Counted from the first letter of the stretch, positions 51,302-61,186 are shown. The stretch is DNA of 64,000 nt from Mycolicibacterium septicum DSM 44393 (GCF_000455325.1 NZ_HG322951.1:520748-584747), one strand, 5' to 3'. A program made the numbers and translations. The notes: a model not told the origin generated them from the sequence alone.

Positions 51302-52102
51302 GTGACGGCGCCTGCCGACGGGCTCGTCGGCTACGTACGTGGTCAAATGGAGAAGCCGCTGGCTATGGTCGGTGGCTTCTTCAAGATGACTGTGCTCACT
51401 GGAAAGGCCTTTCTCACACGGCCTTTCCAGTGGAAAGAGTTCGTGCTGCAGAGCTGGTTCCTGATCCGGGTGGCCTTCCTGCCCACGCTCGCGGTGTCGA
51501 TCCCGCTGACCGTGCTCATCATCTTCACGCTCAACATCCTGTTGGCGGAGTTCGGCGCGGCTGACGTCTCGGGCGCCGGTGCGGCGCTGGGTGCGGTCAC
51601 GCAGCTCGGTCCTCTGGTGACAGTGCTCGTGGTTGCCGGCGCCGGTTCGACCGCGATCTGCGCGGACCTGGGTGCCCGCACCGTGCGTGAGGAGATCGAC
51701 GCGCTCGAGGTGCTGGGCATCGATCCGATCGAGCGCCTCGTCGTTCCCCGCGTGGTCGCCTCCACCTTTGTGGCCTTCATGCTCAACGGCGCGGTGATCA
51801 CCATCGGTCTGGTCGGCGGCTTCTTCTTCGGCGTGTATGTCCAGAACGTCTCCGCCGGTGCCTATGTGTCCACGCTGACCCTGCTGACCGGATTTCCCGA
51901 GGTGATGATCTCGGTCATCAAGGCCACGCTGTTCGGCCTGATCGCCGGACTCGTCGGCTGCTACCGCGGCCTGACGGTGGCCGGTGGCTCCAAGGGCGTC
52001 GGCACCGCGATGAACGAGACCCTGGTGTTGTGCGTGGTCGCATTGTTCGCAGTCAACGTCGTGCTCACCACCATCGGTGTGCGGTTCGGAACAGGGCACT
52101 GA
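51302..52102 (+). CDS. yrbE1A: YrbE1A, permease subunit of the Mce1 lipid importer
   Basis: 266-aa MlaE/YrbE-family permease with about five transmembrane helices. The coupling-helix motif TVREEIDALEVLGIDPIERL is typical of YrbE proteins and contacts the MceG ATPase. KAFLTRPFQWKEFVLQSWFL and LVGCYRGLTVAGGSKGVGTA are strongly conserved with M. tuberculosis Rv0167. GTG start after a G-rich site. It pairs with YrbE1B to form the membrane channel. The partner ATPase MceG is encoded elsewhere in mycobacteria. Confidence 0.95.
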   Translation: MTAPADGLVGYVRGQMEKPLAMVGGFFKMTVLTGKAFLTRPFQWKEFVLQSWFLIRVAFLPTLAVSIPLTVLIIFTLNILLAEFGAADVSGAGAALGAVTQLGPLVTVLVVAGAGSTAICADLGARTVREEIDALEVLGIDPIERLVVPRVVASTFVAFMLNGAVITIGLVGGFFFGVYVQNVSAGAYVSTLTLLTGFPEVMISVIKATLFGLIAGLVGCYRGLTVAGGSKGVGTAMNETLVLCVVALFAVNVVLTTIGVRFGTGH

Positions 52103-52103
52103 C

Positions 52104-52974
52104 ATGAGTACTGCAACAGTCCTTCGGTCCCGGTTTCCCCGGGCGTTCTCGCGCACCTCAGACATCGCGGGCACTCCGGCCCGGTTCCTCGACAGCATGG
52201 GCCACGTCGCGTGGTTCGTCGTCCAGGCCATCGGCTCGATCCCGCACGCGTTCCGCCACTACCGCCGTGAGGCTCTGCGACTCGTCGCCGAGATCGGCAT
52301 GGGTACCGGCGCGATGGCCGTCATCGGCGGCACCGTCGCCATCATCGGGTTCGTCACGCTGTCGGCAGGCTCCCTGATCGCCATCCAGGGCTTCGCGTCC
52401 CTTGGCAATATCGGCGTCGAGGCCTTCACCGGCTTCTTCGCCGCCCTGGCAAACATCCGCGTCGTTGCCCCCGGTCGTCACCGGGCAGGCCCTGGCCTCC
52501 ACGGTCGGTGCCGGCGCCACCGCCGAACTCGGCGCCATGCGCATCAGCGAAGAGGTCGACGCGCTGGAAGTCATGGGGATCAGGTCGATTTCGTATCTGG
52601 TCTCCACGCGCCTCATCGCCGGGTCGATCGTCATCATCCCGTTGTACGCCGGGGCGGTCCTGCTGTCCTTCCTGTCCGCACAGTTCGTCACAACGGTCTT
52701 CTATTCGCAGTCGGTGGGTACGTATGAGCACTACTTCCATACGTTCCTGCGCGTCGACGACGTGATGTGGTCCTTCCTCCAGGTCATCGTCATGTCGATC
52801 GTGGTCATGTTGAACCACTGCTACTTCGGCTATTACGCCAGTGGCGGTGCTGTCGGTGTGGGTGAGGCAGTAGGGAGGTCGATGCGAACCTCGTTGATCG
52901 CAATCGTGATGGTGGTCCTGTTGGCTTCGTTGGCGCTCTACGGCACCGACCCCAACTTCAACCTCACGGTGTAG
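52104..52974 (+). pseudogene. yrbE1B: yrbE1B, Mce1 permease subunit, interrupted by a single-base frameshift
   Basis: The N-terminal part starts MSTATVLRSRFPRAF and is clear to residue 121 (FTGFFAALANIRVVAP). The frame then changes and the rest continues in the +1 frame: VVTGQALASTVGAGATAELG, AMRISEEVDALEVMGIRSIS, ending GTDPNFNLTV. Codons re-align if one C is removed from the five-C run at 52468-52472. The total is 871 bases, one more than the 289-codon intact gene. All family motifs are otherwise present. This is a sequencing homopolymer error, a recent inactivation, or much less likely a programmed frameshift. Intact, it pairs with YrbE1A. Confidence 0.9.
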
Positions 52975-52978
52975 CGGC

Positions 52979-54208
52979 ATGGCCACGCCCTCAGCCCCGC
53001 ACGCGCCCCTCAACAAGCCCAAGATCCCGCCGTACAAGCTGGCCGGATTGGTGCTCGCGCTCGTCACCACCTTGGTCCTCGCGCTGACGTGGATGCAGTT
53101 CCGCGGAACCTTCGAGAAGAAGACGCAGCTGACCGTGTTGTCCGGACGGGCCGGTCTGTCGATGGACCCGGGTTCGAAGGTCACCTTCAACGGTGTGCCG
53201 ATCGGTCGCCTGGCTTCCGTCGACGTCGTCACCGTCGACGACAACCCCGAGGCCAAACTGACCCTGGACGTCAAGCCTCAGTACCTGAAGCTGATCCCGG
53301 AGAACGTGACCGCCGAACTGCGGGCCACGACGGTGTTCGGCAACAAGTACATCTCGTTCCTGTCGCCGGCCAACCCGTCGGCAACGCGGCTGTCGCCCGG
53401 AACGCCGATCCGCGCCCAGGGCGTGACGACGGAGTTCAACACGCTGTTCGAGACGATCACCGCGATCTCCGAGCAGATCGACCCGATCAAGCTGAACCAG
53501 ACGCTGACGGCCACCGCGCAGGCGCTCGACGGCCTGGGTGACAAGTTCGGCCAGTCGATCGTCAACGGCAACGACATCCTGAGCGACCTCAACCCGCGCA
53601 TGCCCCAGATCCGCCGCGACATCGCGGGTCTGGCCGACCTGGGCGAGGTCTACGCGAATGCCGGTCCGGACCTGTTCGACGGTCTGACCAACGCGGTCAC
53701 CACCGCCCGCACGCTCAACGATCAGCGCGGCAATCTGGATCAGGCGTTGGTCGCCGCGGTCGGCTTCGGCAACACCGGCGGCGACATCTTCGAGCGCGGC
53801 GGGCCCTATCTGGTCCGCGGCGCCCAGGACCTGCTGCCGACGTCGGCTCTGCTCGACAAGTACAGCCCGGCGCTGTTCTGCACGATCCGCAACTACCACG
53901 ACGCAGGCCCGAAACTTGCCGGCGCACTTGGTGGTAACGGTTACTCGCTGCAGACCCAGTCGTTGGTGATGGGCGTGGGCAACCCGTACGTCTATCCCGA
54001 CAACCTGCCGCGGGTCAACGCCAAGGGCGGGCCCGAGGGCCGGCCGGGCTGCTGGCAGCCGATCACCAAGGACCTGTGGCCCATGCCGTACCTGGTGATG
54101 GATACCGGTGCATCGATCGCCCCGTACAACCACCTCGAGCTGGGGCAACCGCTCGTGGCCGAGTACGTGTGGGGCCGCCAAGTGGGGGAGAACACGATCA
54201 ACCCATGA
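52979..54208 (+). CDS. mce1A: Mce1A, MlaD-domain protein of the Mce1 importer
   Basis: 409-aa protein with one N-terminal transmembrane helix (AGLVLALVTTLVLALTWMQF, about residues 22-41). The MlaD/Mce domain follows (LSGRAGLSMDPGSKVTFNGV, PIGRLASVDVV; about 50-125), then a long helical MCE_cat-type region containing TEFNTLFETITAISEQIDPI. The C-terminal cysteine-containing segment has FCTIRNYHD and GRPGCWQPI. It is shorter than the M. tuberculosis protein (about 454 aa from memory), lacking part of the C-terminal tail. It forms the lipid-conducting tunnel with Mce1B-F. Its stop overlaps the mce1B start. Confidence 0.95.
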   Translation: MATPSAPHAPLNKPKIPPYKLAGLVLALVTTLVLALTWMQFRGTFEKKTQLTVLSGRAGLSMDPGSKVTFNGVPIGRLASVDVVTVDDNPEAKLTLDVKPQYLKLIPENVTAELRATTVFGNKYISFLSPANPSATRLSPGTPIRAQGVTTEFNTLFETITAISEQIDPIKLNQTLTATAQALDGLGDKFGQSIVNGNDILSDLNPRMPQIRRDIAGLADLGEVYANAGPDLFDGLTNAVTTARTLNDQRGNLDQALVAAVGFGNTGGDIFERGGPYLVRGAQDLLPTSALLDKYSPALFCTIRNYHDAGPKLAGALGGNGYSLQTQSLVMGVGNPYVYPDNLPRVNAKGGPEGRPGCWQPITKDLWPMPYLVMDTGASIAPYNHLELGQPLVAEYVWGRQVGENTINP

Positions 54209-55236
54209 GCATCAAGGGCACGATTATCAAGCTCGGCATCTTCTCACTGGTGCTGCTCACCTTCACTGCGATCATCTTCGTGGTCTTCGGTCAGATCCGG
54301 TTCAACCGGACCGCCGAGTACTCGGCGATCTTCAAGAACGTCAGCGGTCTGCGCACGGGACAGTTCGTCCGTGCCTCCGGTGTCGAGGTCGGCAAGGTCT
54401 CGGGCGTCAAGCTGATCAACGGTGGCCAGCAGGCCGAGGTCACGTTCAACGTCGAGAAGTCACTGCCGTTGTTCGACCAGTCCACGGCCGCGATCCGCTA
54501 CCAGGACCTGATCGGTAACCGCTACCTGGAGCTCAAGCGCGGCGAGAGCAACACGAAGATCCAGCCGGGCAGCACCATTCCGCTGGAACGCACCGAGCCC
54601 GCGCTCGACCTCGACGCACTCGTCGGCGGCTTCCGTCCGCTGTTCCAGTCGTTGAGCCCGGAGAAGGTCAACACCATCTCCAAGTCGATCATCACGATCT
54701 TCCAGGGCCAGGGCGGCACCATCAACGACATCCTGGACCAGACGGCGCAGCTCACCCAGAGCATCGCCGACCGCGACCAGGCCATCGGCGAGGTGATCAA
54801 GAACCTGAACATCGTCCTGGACACCACGGTCGCGCATCAGCAGCAGTTCGACGACACCCTCAAGAACTTCGAGACGCTGATCACCGGGCTGAAGAACCGG
54901 GCCGACCCGATCGGATCCTCGGTGGCCAACATCAGCAACGCGGCCGGCTCGCTGGCAGATCTGCTGTCGGACAACCGTCCGCTGCTCAAGGACACGATCG
55001 GCCAGCTCGAGGTCATCCAGCAGCCGCTGATCGACCAGAAGCAGCAGCTCAACGACATCCTGGTGCAGTTCCCCCAGGCGTTGAAGATCATCGGACGTGC
55101 CGGTGGCATCTACGGTGACTTCTTCAACTTCTATGCCTGCGACCTCTCGCTGAAGCTCAACGGGTTGCAGCCAGGTGGCCCTGTCCGAACCGTCAAACTC
55201 AGTTCACAGCCGTCGGGTAGGTGCACGCCGAGATGA
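54205..55236 (+). CDS. mce1B: Mce1B, MlaD-domain protein of the Mce1 importer
   Basis: 343-aa protein. An N-terminal helix (IFSLVLLTFTAIIFVVFGQI) precedes the MlaD domain (YSAIFKNVSGLRTGQFVRAS, GVEVGKVSGVKLI; about residues 39-120). A long coiled helical region follows, rich in Gln/Asp (TINDILDQTAQLTQSIADRD), ending in FFNFYACDLSLKLNG with a conserved Cys. Length matches M. tuberculosis Mce1B (346 aa from memory). The start overlaps the mce1A stop (ATGA) and the end overlaps mce1C (ATGA). Confidence 0.95.
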   Translation: MSIKGTIIKLGIFSLVLLTFTAIIFVVFGQIRFNRTAEYSAIFKNVSGLRTGQFVRASGVEVGKVSGVKLINGGQQAEVTFNVEKSLPLFDQSTAAIRYQDLIGNRYLELKRGESNTKIQPGSTIPLERTEPALDLDALVGGFRPLFQSLSPEKVNTISKSIITIFQGQGGTINDILDQTAQLTQSIADRDQAIGEVIKNLNIVLDTTVAHQQQFDDTLKNFETLITGLKNRADPIGSSVANISNAAGSLADLLSDNRPLLKDTIGQLEVIQQPLIDQKQQLNDILVQFPQALKIIGRAGGIYGDFFNFYACDLSLKLNGLQPGGPVRTVKLSSQPSGRCTPR

Positions 55237-56798
55237 GGACACTGCAAGGTTCCGACCGCTTCCGCAAAGGCCTCATGGGCGTTGCGGTGGTGGCGCTGGT
55301 CATCGGCGTCGGCTCGACGCTGACGAGCGTGCCGATGCTGTTCGCGGTCCCCACGTATTACGGCCAGTTCTCCGATACCGGTGGCCTGAATGTGGGTGAC
55401 AAGGTGCGCATCGCCGGTATGGATGTCGGCACGGTCAAGAGCATGGACATCAACGGCGACAAGGTCGAGATCGGCTACACCCTGGGTGGGAAGACGATCG
55501 GCACCGAGAGCCGTGCGGCGATCCGTACAGACACGATCCTGGGTCGCAAGAACATCGAGATCCAGCCGCGTGGCAGCCATACGCTGCCGCCGCGCGGGAT
55601 GCTGCCGCTGGGGCAGACGACCACGCCGTACCAGATCTACGACGCGTTCCTCGATGTCACGCGCAACGCGTCGGGCTGGGACACGAATTCGGTCAAGGAA
55701 TCGCTGAACGTGTTGTCGGAGACGGTCGATCAGACCTCGCCGCACCTGAGCGCCGCGCTGGACGGCGTGGCCAAGTTCTCCGAGACCATCGGCAAGCGCG
55801 ACGAGGACGTCAAGAAGCTGCTGGCCAACGCCAACAAGATCGCCACGGTGCTCGGTGACCGCAGCACGCAGGTCAACCAGCTGCTGGTGAACGCCCAAAC
55901 CCTGCTGGCCGCGGTCAACGAGCGCGGTCAGGCCGTCAGCATGTTGCTGGAGCGGGTGTCGTCGGTGTCGCATCAGGTCGAAGGCCTGATCAACGACAAC
56001 CCGAACCTGAACCACGTGCTCGAGCAGCTGCGTACCGTCAGCGACCTGCTCGTCGAGCGCAAGCAGGACCTGGCCGACACGCTCACCGTGGCGGGCAAGT
56101 TCATCACCTCACTGGCCGAGGCGCTGGCCTCCGGCCCGTACTTCAAGGTGATGCTGGTCAACCTGATCCCGCCGCAGATCCTGCAGCCGTTCGTCGATTC
56201 CGCGTTCAAGAAGCGCGGCATCGACCCCGAGGAGTTCTGGCGTAACGCCGGTCTGCCGTCGTCCCGCTTCCCCGATCCCAACGGTCAGCGCTTCGAGAAC
56301 GGCGCCCCGCCGCCGGCACCGACGCCGCTCGAGGGCACCCCGGAGCACCCGGGACCTGCCGTCCCGCCCGGATCGCCGTGCTCGTACACGCCGACCGCGG
56401 CCGGGATCCCGTCGCCGGGTAACCCGATGCCGTGTGCCGCGGCCACCCAGGGCCCGTTCGGGGGCCCGGAGTACGGTCCCCCGGATCTGGCGACCTCGGC
56501 GCCGAATCCTGGCGGTATCGCGCATTCGCCAGGTGTGCCCAGCGCGGCCATCCCCGGCGACATGCCGCCGGACCAGCCGGGTGCCCCGGTCGAATTGGCA
56601 CCTGGTCCGCCCGGAGCCCGCACCGTTCCGATCGCACCGTTGCCGGTGGCGCCGGGACCCATCCCGGGGTACGCACCGCACCCGGGGCCGCTGAATGCTC
56701 CCCCGGCACCGCCGGGACCAGGGCCGGATGCCGGGCCGGTGGGTACGCCGCCGCTCCCGGGTAATCCGCCGTTCCTTCCGCCCGGGTCGCAGGGATAG
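55233..56798 (+). CDS. mce1C: Mce1C, MlaD-domain protein with Pro-rich tail
   Basis: 521-aa protein. An N-terminal helix is followed by the MlaD domain (YYGQFSDTGGLNVGDKVRIA, GMDVGTVKSMDI; about residues 42-115). The helical middle part contains LANANKIATVLGDRSTQVNQ. From about residue 355 a long Pro/Gly/Ala-rich tail follows, a known feature of Mce C and D proteins; its function is uncertain. The start overlaps mce1B (ATGA). Length agrees with the M. tuberculosis protein (about 515 aa from memory). Confidence 0.95.
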   Translation: MRTLQGSDRFRKGLMGVAVVALVIGVGSTLTSVPMLFAVPTYYGQFSDTGGLNVGDKVRIAGMDVGTVKSMDINGDKVEIGYTLGGKTIGTESRAAIRTDTILGRKNIEIQPRGSHTLPPRGMLPLGQTTTPYQIYDAFLDVTRNASGWDTNSVKESLNVLSETVDQTSPHLSAALDGVAKFSETIGKRDEDVKKLLANANKIATVLGDRSTQVNQLLVNAQTLLAAVNERGQAVSMLLERVSSVSHQVEGLINDNPNLNHVLEQLRTVSDLLVERKQDLADTLTVAGKFITSLAEALASGPYFKVMLVNLIPPQILQPFVDSAFKKRGIDPEEFWRNAGLPSSRFPDPNGQRFENGAPPPAPTPLEGTPEHPGPAVPPGSPCSYTPTAAGIPSPGNPMPCAAATQGPFGGPEYGPPDLATSAPNPGGIAHSPGVPSAAIPGDMPPDQPGAPVELAPGPPGARTVPIAPLPVAPGPIPGYAPHPGPLNAPPAPPGPGPDAGPVGTPPLPGNPPFLPPGSQG

Positions 56799-56807
56799 GC
56801 CGCCGCT

Positions 56808-58451
56808 ATGTCAACTGTTTTCAACGTTCGAAACATCAAGTTGCCCACGGCTTCCCGGGCGACCATCATCGTCAGTGCGCTGGCGGTGGTAGCTGCCCTG
56901 GTGCTGGGTTACTTCGGCATCACCCTGTACAAGAAGATGACCAACACCACGGTCACCGCGTACTTCCCCGAGGTGCTCGCGCTGTACCCCGGTGACAAGG
57001 TCCTCATCATGGGCGTCAAGGTCGGTGCGATCGACAGCATCGAGACCGACGGCGACAAGATGAAGGTCGTCTTCCACGTCAACAACAAGTACAAGGTGCC
57101 CGAGAACGTCACGGCGTCTGTGCTGAACCCGAGCCTGGTGGCGTCGCGCGTCATCCAGCTGTCCCCGCCCTACACCGGTGGGCCGCGGTTGCAGAACAAC
57201 GCGGTGATCCCGATCGAGAACACCCAGATCCCGGTCGAGTACGACGAGTTGCGCAACCAGATCACCCGCCTGCTCGACGATCTGGGCCCGACCGCTGAAC
57301 AGCCCAAGGGTCCGTTCGGCGACATCATCGAGTCCTTCGCCGACGGTTTCCAGGGCAAGGGCGATCAGCTCAACCGCACCCTCAACGGGTTGTCGGAGGC
57401 GCTGACCACGCTCAACCAGGGCCGCGGTGACTTCTTCCAGGTGGTCAAGAGCCTGGCGTTGTTCGTCAATGCCCTGCACAAGAGTGACCAGCAGTTCGTG
57501 GCGCTCAACAACGATCTGGCGCAGTTCACCAACTCGTTCACCAACACCGACCAGGAGCTGGCGACGGCCCTGCAGGATCTCAACCGGGTGCTCAAGACCA
57601 CCCGTGAGTTCCTGGACAAGAACGGCGGCGTGCTCGCTCACGACGTCAACAACTTGTCGGAGGCGACGACGGCGATCCTGCAGCCCGAGCCGCGCAATGG
57701 TCTGGAGACGGGTCTGCACGCCTACCCGAACCTGGCCGCCAACGTGCTCAACATCGTCTCGCCCAACCAGGGTGGCATCGTGGGTCTGCCGGTTCTGCCG
57801 GGTCTGACCAACTTCTCCAACCCGCTGCAGTTCGTCTGCAGTTCCATTCAGGCGGGTAGCCGGTTGGGCTACCAGGATTCGGCCGAGCTGTGCGCGCAGT
57901 ACCTCGCGCCGATCCTGGACGCGATCAAGTTCAACTTCCTGCCGTTCGGCCAGAACCTGGCCAACACCGCGATGACGCTGCCCAAGCAGATCTCCTACTC
58001 GGATCCGCGCCTGCAGCCGCCCGGGGGATACAAGGACACCACCGTGCCGGGTATCTGGTCGCGGGACACCTTGTTCTCGCACGGCAACCACGAGCCGGGC
58101 TGGACCGTGGCGCCGGGTATGCAGGGTGTGCAGGTGCAGCCTGCCACTCAGCAGATGCTGACGCCGGAGTCGTTGTCCGAGTTGATGGGTGGCCCGGACA
58201 TCGTGGCGCCGCCGGCCCCGCCGGCGTTCGGTGCTCCTCCGGGAGGCAACCTGCCCGGACCGCCGAACTCGTACGACGAGCGCAATCCGTTGCCGCCGCC
58301 GTGGTACCCGCAGCCCGGACCGCCGCCGGCGCCCGCGCCGGGTGTGATCCCGGGTGATCCGATGTCGGGTCCCGCACCGGCAGCAGCTCCTGCACCGGGT
58401 CCGGCACCCGCCGGACCGGCGTTGCCCGCCGAGGCTGGAGGCCAGGGCTGA
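56808..58451 (+). CDS. mce1D: Mce1D, MlaD-domain protein with Pro-rich tail
   Basis: 547-aa protein. It has an N-terminal helix (TIIVSALAVVAALVLGYFGI), the MlaD domain (YFPEVLALYPGDKVLIMGVK, VGAIDSIETDGDKMKVVF; about residues 45-125) and a helical region (LNQGRGDFFQVVKSLALFVN, LHKSDQQFVALNNDLAQFTN). From about residue 465 the tail is Pro/Ala/Gly-rich. The stop shares a base with the mce1E start (TGATG). It is part of the hexameric Mce assembly spanning the periplasm. Confidence 0.95.
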   Translation: MSTVFNVRNIKLPTASRATIIVSALAVVAALVLGYFGITLYKKMTNTTVTAYFPEVLALYPGDKVLIMGVKVGAIDSIETDGDKMKVVFHVNNKYKVPENVTASVLNPSLVASRVIQLSPPYTGGPRLQNNAVIPIENTQIPVEYDELRNQITRLLDDLGPTAEQPKGPFGDIIESFADGFQGKGDQLNRTLNGLSEALTTLNQGRGDFFQVVKSLALFVNALHKSDQQFVALNNDLAQFTNSFTNTDQELATALQDLNRVLKTTREFLDKNGGVLAHDVNNLSEATTAILQPEPRNGLETGLHAYPNLAANVLNIVSPNQGGIVGLPVLPGLTNFSNPLQFVCSSIQAGSRLGYQDSAELCAQYLAPILDAIKFNFLPFGQNLANTAMTLPKQISYSDPRLQPPGGYKDTTVPGIWSRDTLFSHGNHEPGWTVAPGMQGVQVQPATQQMLTPESLSELMGGPDIVAPPAPPAFGAPPGGNLPGPPNSYDERNPLPPPWYPQPGPPPAPAPGVIPGDPMSGPAPAAAPAPGPAPAGPALPAEAGGQG

Positions 58452-59626
58452 TGACGACGAAGACAGGACGGATGAAGACACGTAACTGGGGCCGCGTCGG
58501 TCGACGCGTCGCGGTGTTGTCGGCGTCCGCGCTGATCCTCACCTCGTGTGGGCAGTGGCGCGGTGTGGCCAACGTGCCACTGCCGGGTGGGCCGGGCACC
58601 GAGTCCGGCCGCACCACGCTGTACGTGCAGATGCCGGAGACGTTGGCGCTCAACGCCAACAGCCGGGTGCGGGTGCGCGACGTGTTCGTCGGCCGGGTCC
58701 GCAAGATCGAGCTGATCAACTGGGTGCCCACGTTGACCGTCGATCTTGAGCCGGGCATCGAGCTGCCGAAGAACACCCTGGCCAAGATCGGCCAGACCAG
58801 CTTGCTGGGTTCGCAGCACGTCGAGCTCAACCCGCCGGACAAGGCGCCGTCCAAGGAGATGCTGCGCAGCGGGGACACCATCCCGCTGGCACAGTCGTCG
58901 GCCTATCCGACGATCGAGCGGACGCTGGCCGGGATCTCCGGCATCCTGACCGGCGGTGGTATCCCGAACATCGAGACCATCCAGACCGAGGTGTTCAACA
59001 TCCTCAACGGTCGCGCCGATCAGATCCGCGACTTCCTGGGCCGGCTCGACACCTTCACCGACGAGCTCAATCAGCAGCGCAACGACATCACCCGGGCGAT
59101 CGATTCGACCAACCGGCTGTTGAACATCGTCGCGGCGCGCAATGACACGTTGGACCGGGTGCTCACCGAGTTCCCGCCGCTGATCCAGCACTTCGCCGAC
59201 ACGCGCGACCTGTTCGCCGATGCGGTGACCTCGCTGGGCCGGTTGTCCAAGGCTGCCGACGACACGTTGTCGAACAGCAACGCCAATCTGCACACCAACC
59301 TGCAGAACCTGCAGCGTCCGCTCAAGCAGCTGGCGCGCTCGGCCCCGTACCTGGTGGAAGCCCTCAAGCTGATCCTCACGGTGCCGTTCAACATCGAGAA
59401 CATCCCGAAGGCGGTGCGTGGCGACTACATCAACGTGTCGCTGACGATCGACCTGACGTTGAGCTCGGTGGACAACGCGTTCCTGTCCGGCACCGGTGTC
59501 TCGGGCATGCTCCGGGCCCTGGAGCAGGCATGGGGCCGCGATCCGGCGACGATGATCCCGGACGTCCGGTTCACGCCGAACCCGCACGATGCACCTGGTG
59601 GCCCGCTTGTGGAAAGGGGGGAGTGA
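58451..59626 (+). CDS. mce1E: Mce1E lipoprotein (LprK)
   Basis: 391-aa lipoprotein. The signal peptide ends in the lipobox LTSC with lipidated Cys33, the usual feature of Mce E proteins. The MlaD domain (LYVQMPETLALNANSRVRVR, DVFVGRVRKIEL) spans about residues 55-130. A helical region with QQRNDITRAIDSTNRLLNIV follows. Length equals M. tuberculosis LprK (about 390 aa from memory). It lacks the Pro-rich tail of C and D. The start overlaps mce1D by one base. Confidence 0.95.
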   Translation: MTTKTGRMKTRNWGRVGRRVAVLSASALILTSCGQWRGVANVPLPGGPGTESGRTTLYVQMPETLALNANSRVRVRDVFVGRVRKIELINWVPTLTVDLEPGIELPKNTLAKIGQTSLLGSQHVELNPPDKAPSKEMLRSGDTIPLAQSSAYPTIERTLAGISGILTGGGIPNIETIQTEVFNILNGRADQIRDFLGRLDTFTDELNQQRNDITRAIDSTNRLLNIVAARNDTLDRVLTEFPPLIQHFADTRDLFADAVTSLGRLSKAADDTLSNSNANLHTNLQNLQRPLKQLARSAPYLVEALKLILTVPFNIENIPKAVRGDYINVSLTIDLTLSSVDNAFLSGTGVSGMLRALEQAWGRDPATMIPDVRFTPNPHDAPGGPLVERGE

Positions 59627-59629
59627 GAC

Positions 59630-61186
59630 ATGTTGCTGACCCGCTTCATCAAGATGCAGCTCATCTTGTTCGCGACGCTCACGGCGATCGCTCTGGTCGT
59701 GCTGGCGCTCGTCTACCTGCGGCTGCCCACCTGGGCCGGGGTCGGGATGTACAACCTGAACGCCAACCTCCCGAATTCGGGCGGCTTGTACGCCACGGCC
59801 AACGTCACCTATCGCGGAACCACGATCGGCAAGGTCACGTCCGTCGAGCCCACCGAACAGGGCGCGCACGTGCGGATGAACATCTACGACCAGTACCGGA
59901 TCCCGCTCGACGCCAGTGCCAACGTGCACTCGGTGTCGGCGGTCGGTGAGCAGTTCATCGATCTGGTGTCCGAGGGCGGCAGTACCGGGAAGTACTTCCG
60001 TGACGGGGACACCATCGAGAAGGGCACCGTCCCCGCCGAGGTGGGTCCGTCGCTGGACGCCGCACAGAAGGGCCTGGCGGCGCTGCCGAAGGAGAAGATC
60101 GCGGTCCTGCTCGACGAGACGGCCACGGCCGTCGGTGGCCTCGGGCCGTCACTGCAGCGTCTCGTCGACTCGACCCAGGCGATCGCCAGTGACTTCAAGG
60201 ACAACATCGGTCCGGTCAACGACATCGTCGAGAACTCCGGGCCGATCATCGACAGCCAGGTGAATTCGGGCGACGCCATCTCGCGGTGGGCCAAGAACCT
60301 GAACACGCTGGCGGCGCAGAGTGCGCAGAACGATGCGGCACTGCGGAGCGGCATTCAGCAGGCGGCACCGACAGCCGATCAGCTGAACTCGGTGTTCGGT
60401 GATGTCCAGGAGTCGTTGCCGCAGACGTTGGCGAACCTCGAGATCGTCATCGACATGCTCAAGCGCTACAACAAGAACGTCGAGCAGGTGTTGGTGGCGC
60501 TGCCGCAGGGTGGCGCTGTTGCCCAGACCGCGACGATCTTCGCGCCCAAGGGTCTGCTGCACTTCGGCCTGGGTATCAACATGCCGCCGCCGTGCCTGAC
60601 CGGGTTCCTGCCCGCGTCGGAGTGGCGTTCGCCTGCGGATACGTCGACGGCACCGCTGCCGTCGGGCCTGTACTGCAAGATCCCCAAGGATGCGCCCAAC
60701 GCGGTGCGCGGTGCGCGTAACTATCCGTGTGCCGACGTACCCGGTAAGCGGGCCGCCTCCCCGGCGGAGTGCCGCAGCGAAGAGCCCTACCAGCCGCTGG
60801 GCACCAACCCGTGGTACGGCGATCCGAACCAGATCCGTAACTGCCCGGCTCCGGCCGCGCGCTGCGATCAGCCCGTCGATCCGGGCCGGGTCATTCCCGC
60901 GCCTTCGGTGAATAATGGGATGAACCCGTTGCCGGCAAGTCAGCTTCCACCCCCGGAATCAACGGCGATGCGCAGCGACCCGCTGACCGCGCCTCGGGGT
61001 GGCAATGTGAGTTGTAGTGGACAGCAGCCGAACCCCTGCATCTACACTCCGGCAGCAGGTTCGACCGCTACCTATAGCCCATCCAGCGGCGAGGTGGTCG
61101 GTCCCGGCGGTGTGAAGTACTCCGTCACCAACTCGAATAAACCAGGAGATGACGGATGGAAGGAGATGCTGGCGCCAGCCAGCTGA
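59630..61186 (+). CDS. mce1F: Mce1F, MlaD-domain protein
   Basis: 518-aa protein. It has an N-terminal helix (IKMQLILFATLTAIALVVLA), the MlaD domain (LYATANVTYRGTTIGKVTSV; about residues 45-125), helical region and a C-terminal domain with several cysteines (PPCLTGFLPASEW, LYCKIPKDA, NCPAPAARCDQP, VSCSGQQPNPCIY), probably disulfide-bonded outside the cytoplasm. A GGGGGGAG site precedes the ATG. The last 31 bases overlap the first mce-associated gene. Confidence 0.95.
   Translation: MLLTRFIKMQLILFATLTAIALVVLALVYLRLPTWAGVGMYNLNANLPNSGGLYATANVTYRGTTIGKVTSVEPTEQGAHVRMNIYDQYRIPLDASANVHSVSAVGEQFIDLVSEGGSTGKYFRDGDTIEKGTVPAEVGPSLDAAQKGLAALPKEKIAVLLDETATAVGGLGPSLQRLVDSTQAIASDFKDNIGPVNDIVENSGPIIDSQVNSGDAISRWAKNLNTLAAQSAQNDAALRSGIQQAAPTADQLNSVFGDVQESLPQTLANLEIVIDMLKRYNKNVEQVLVALPQGGAVAQTATIFAPKGLLHFGLGINMPPPCLTGFLPASEWRSPADTSTAPLPSGLYCKIPKDAPNAVRGARNYPCADVPGKRAASPAECRSEEPYQPLGTNPWYGDPNQIRNCPAPAARCDQPVDPGRVIPAPSVNNGMNPLPASQLPPPESTAMRSDPLTAPRGGNVSCSGQQPNPCIYTPAAGSTATYSPSSGEVVGPGGVKYSVTNSNKPGDDGWKEMLAPAS

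Noticed and set aside
52402-52974. Second half of yrbE1B as an independent gene
   Set aside because: It lacks a proper start and N-terminal helices, and it continues the upstream half exactly when one C is removed.
56811-58481. Open frame of about 550 codons on the minus strand opposite mce1D
   Set aside because: It is Arg/Val/Leu/Asp-rich shadow translation of a conserved Mce gene with no ribosome site and no domain.
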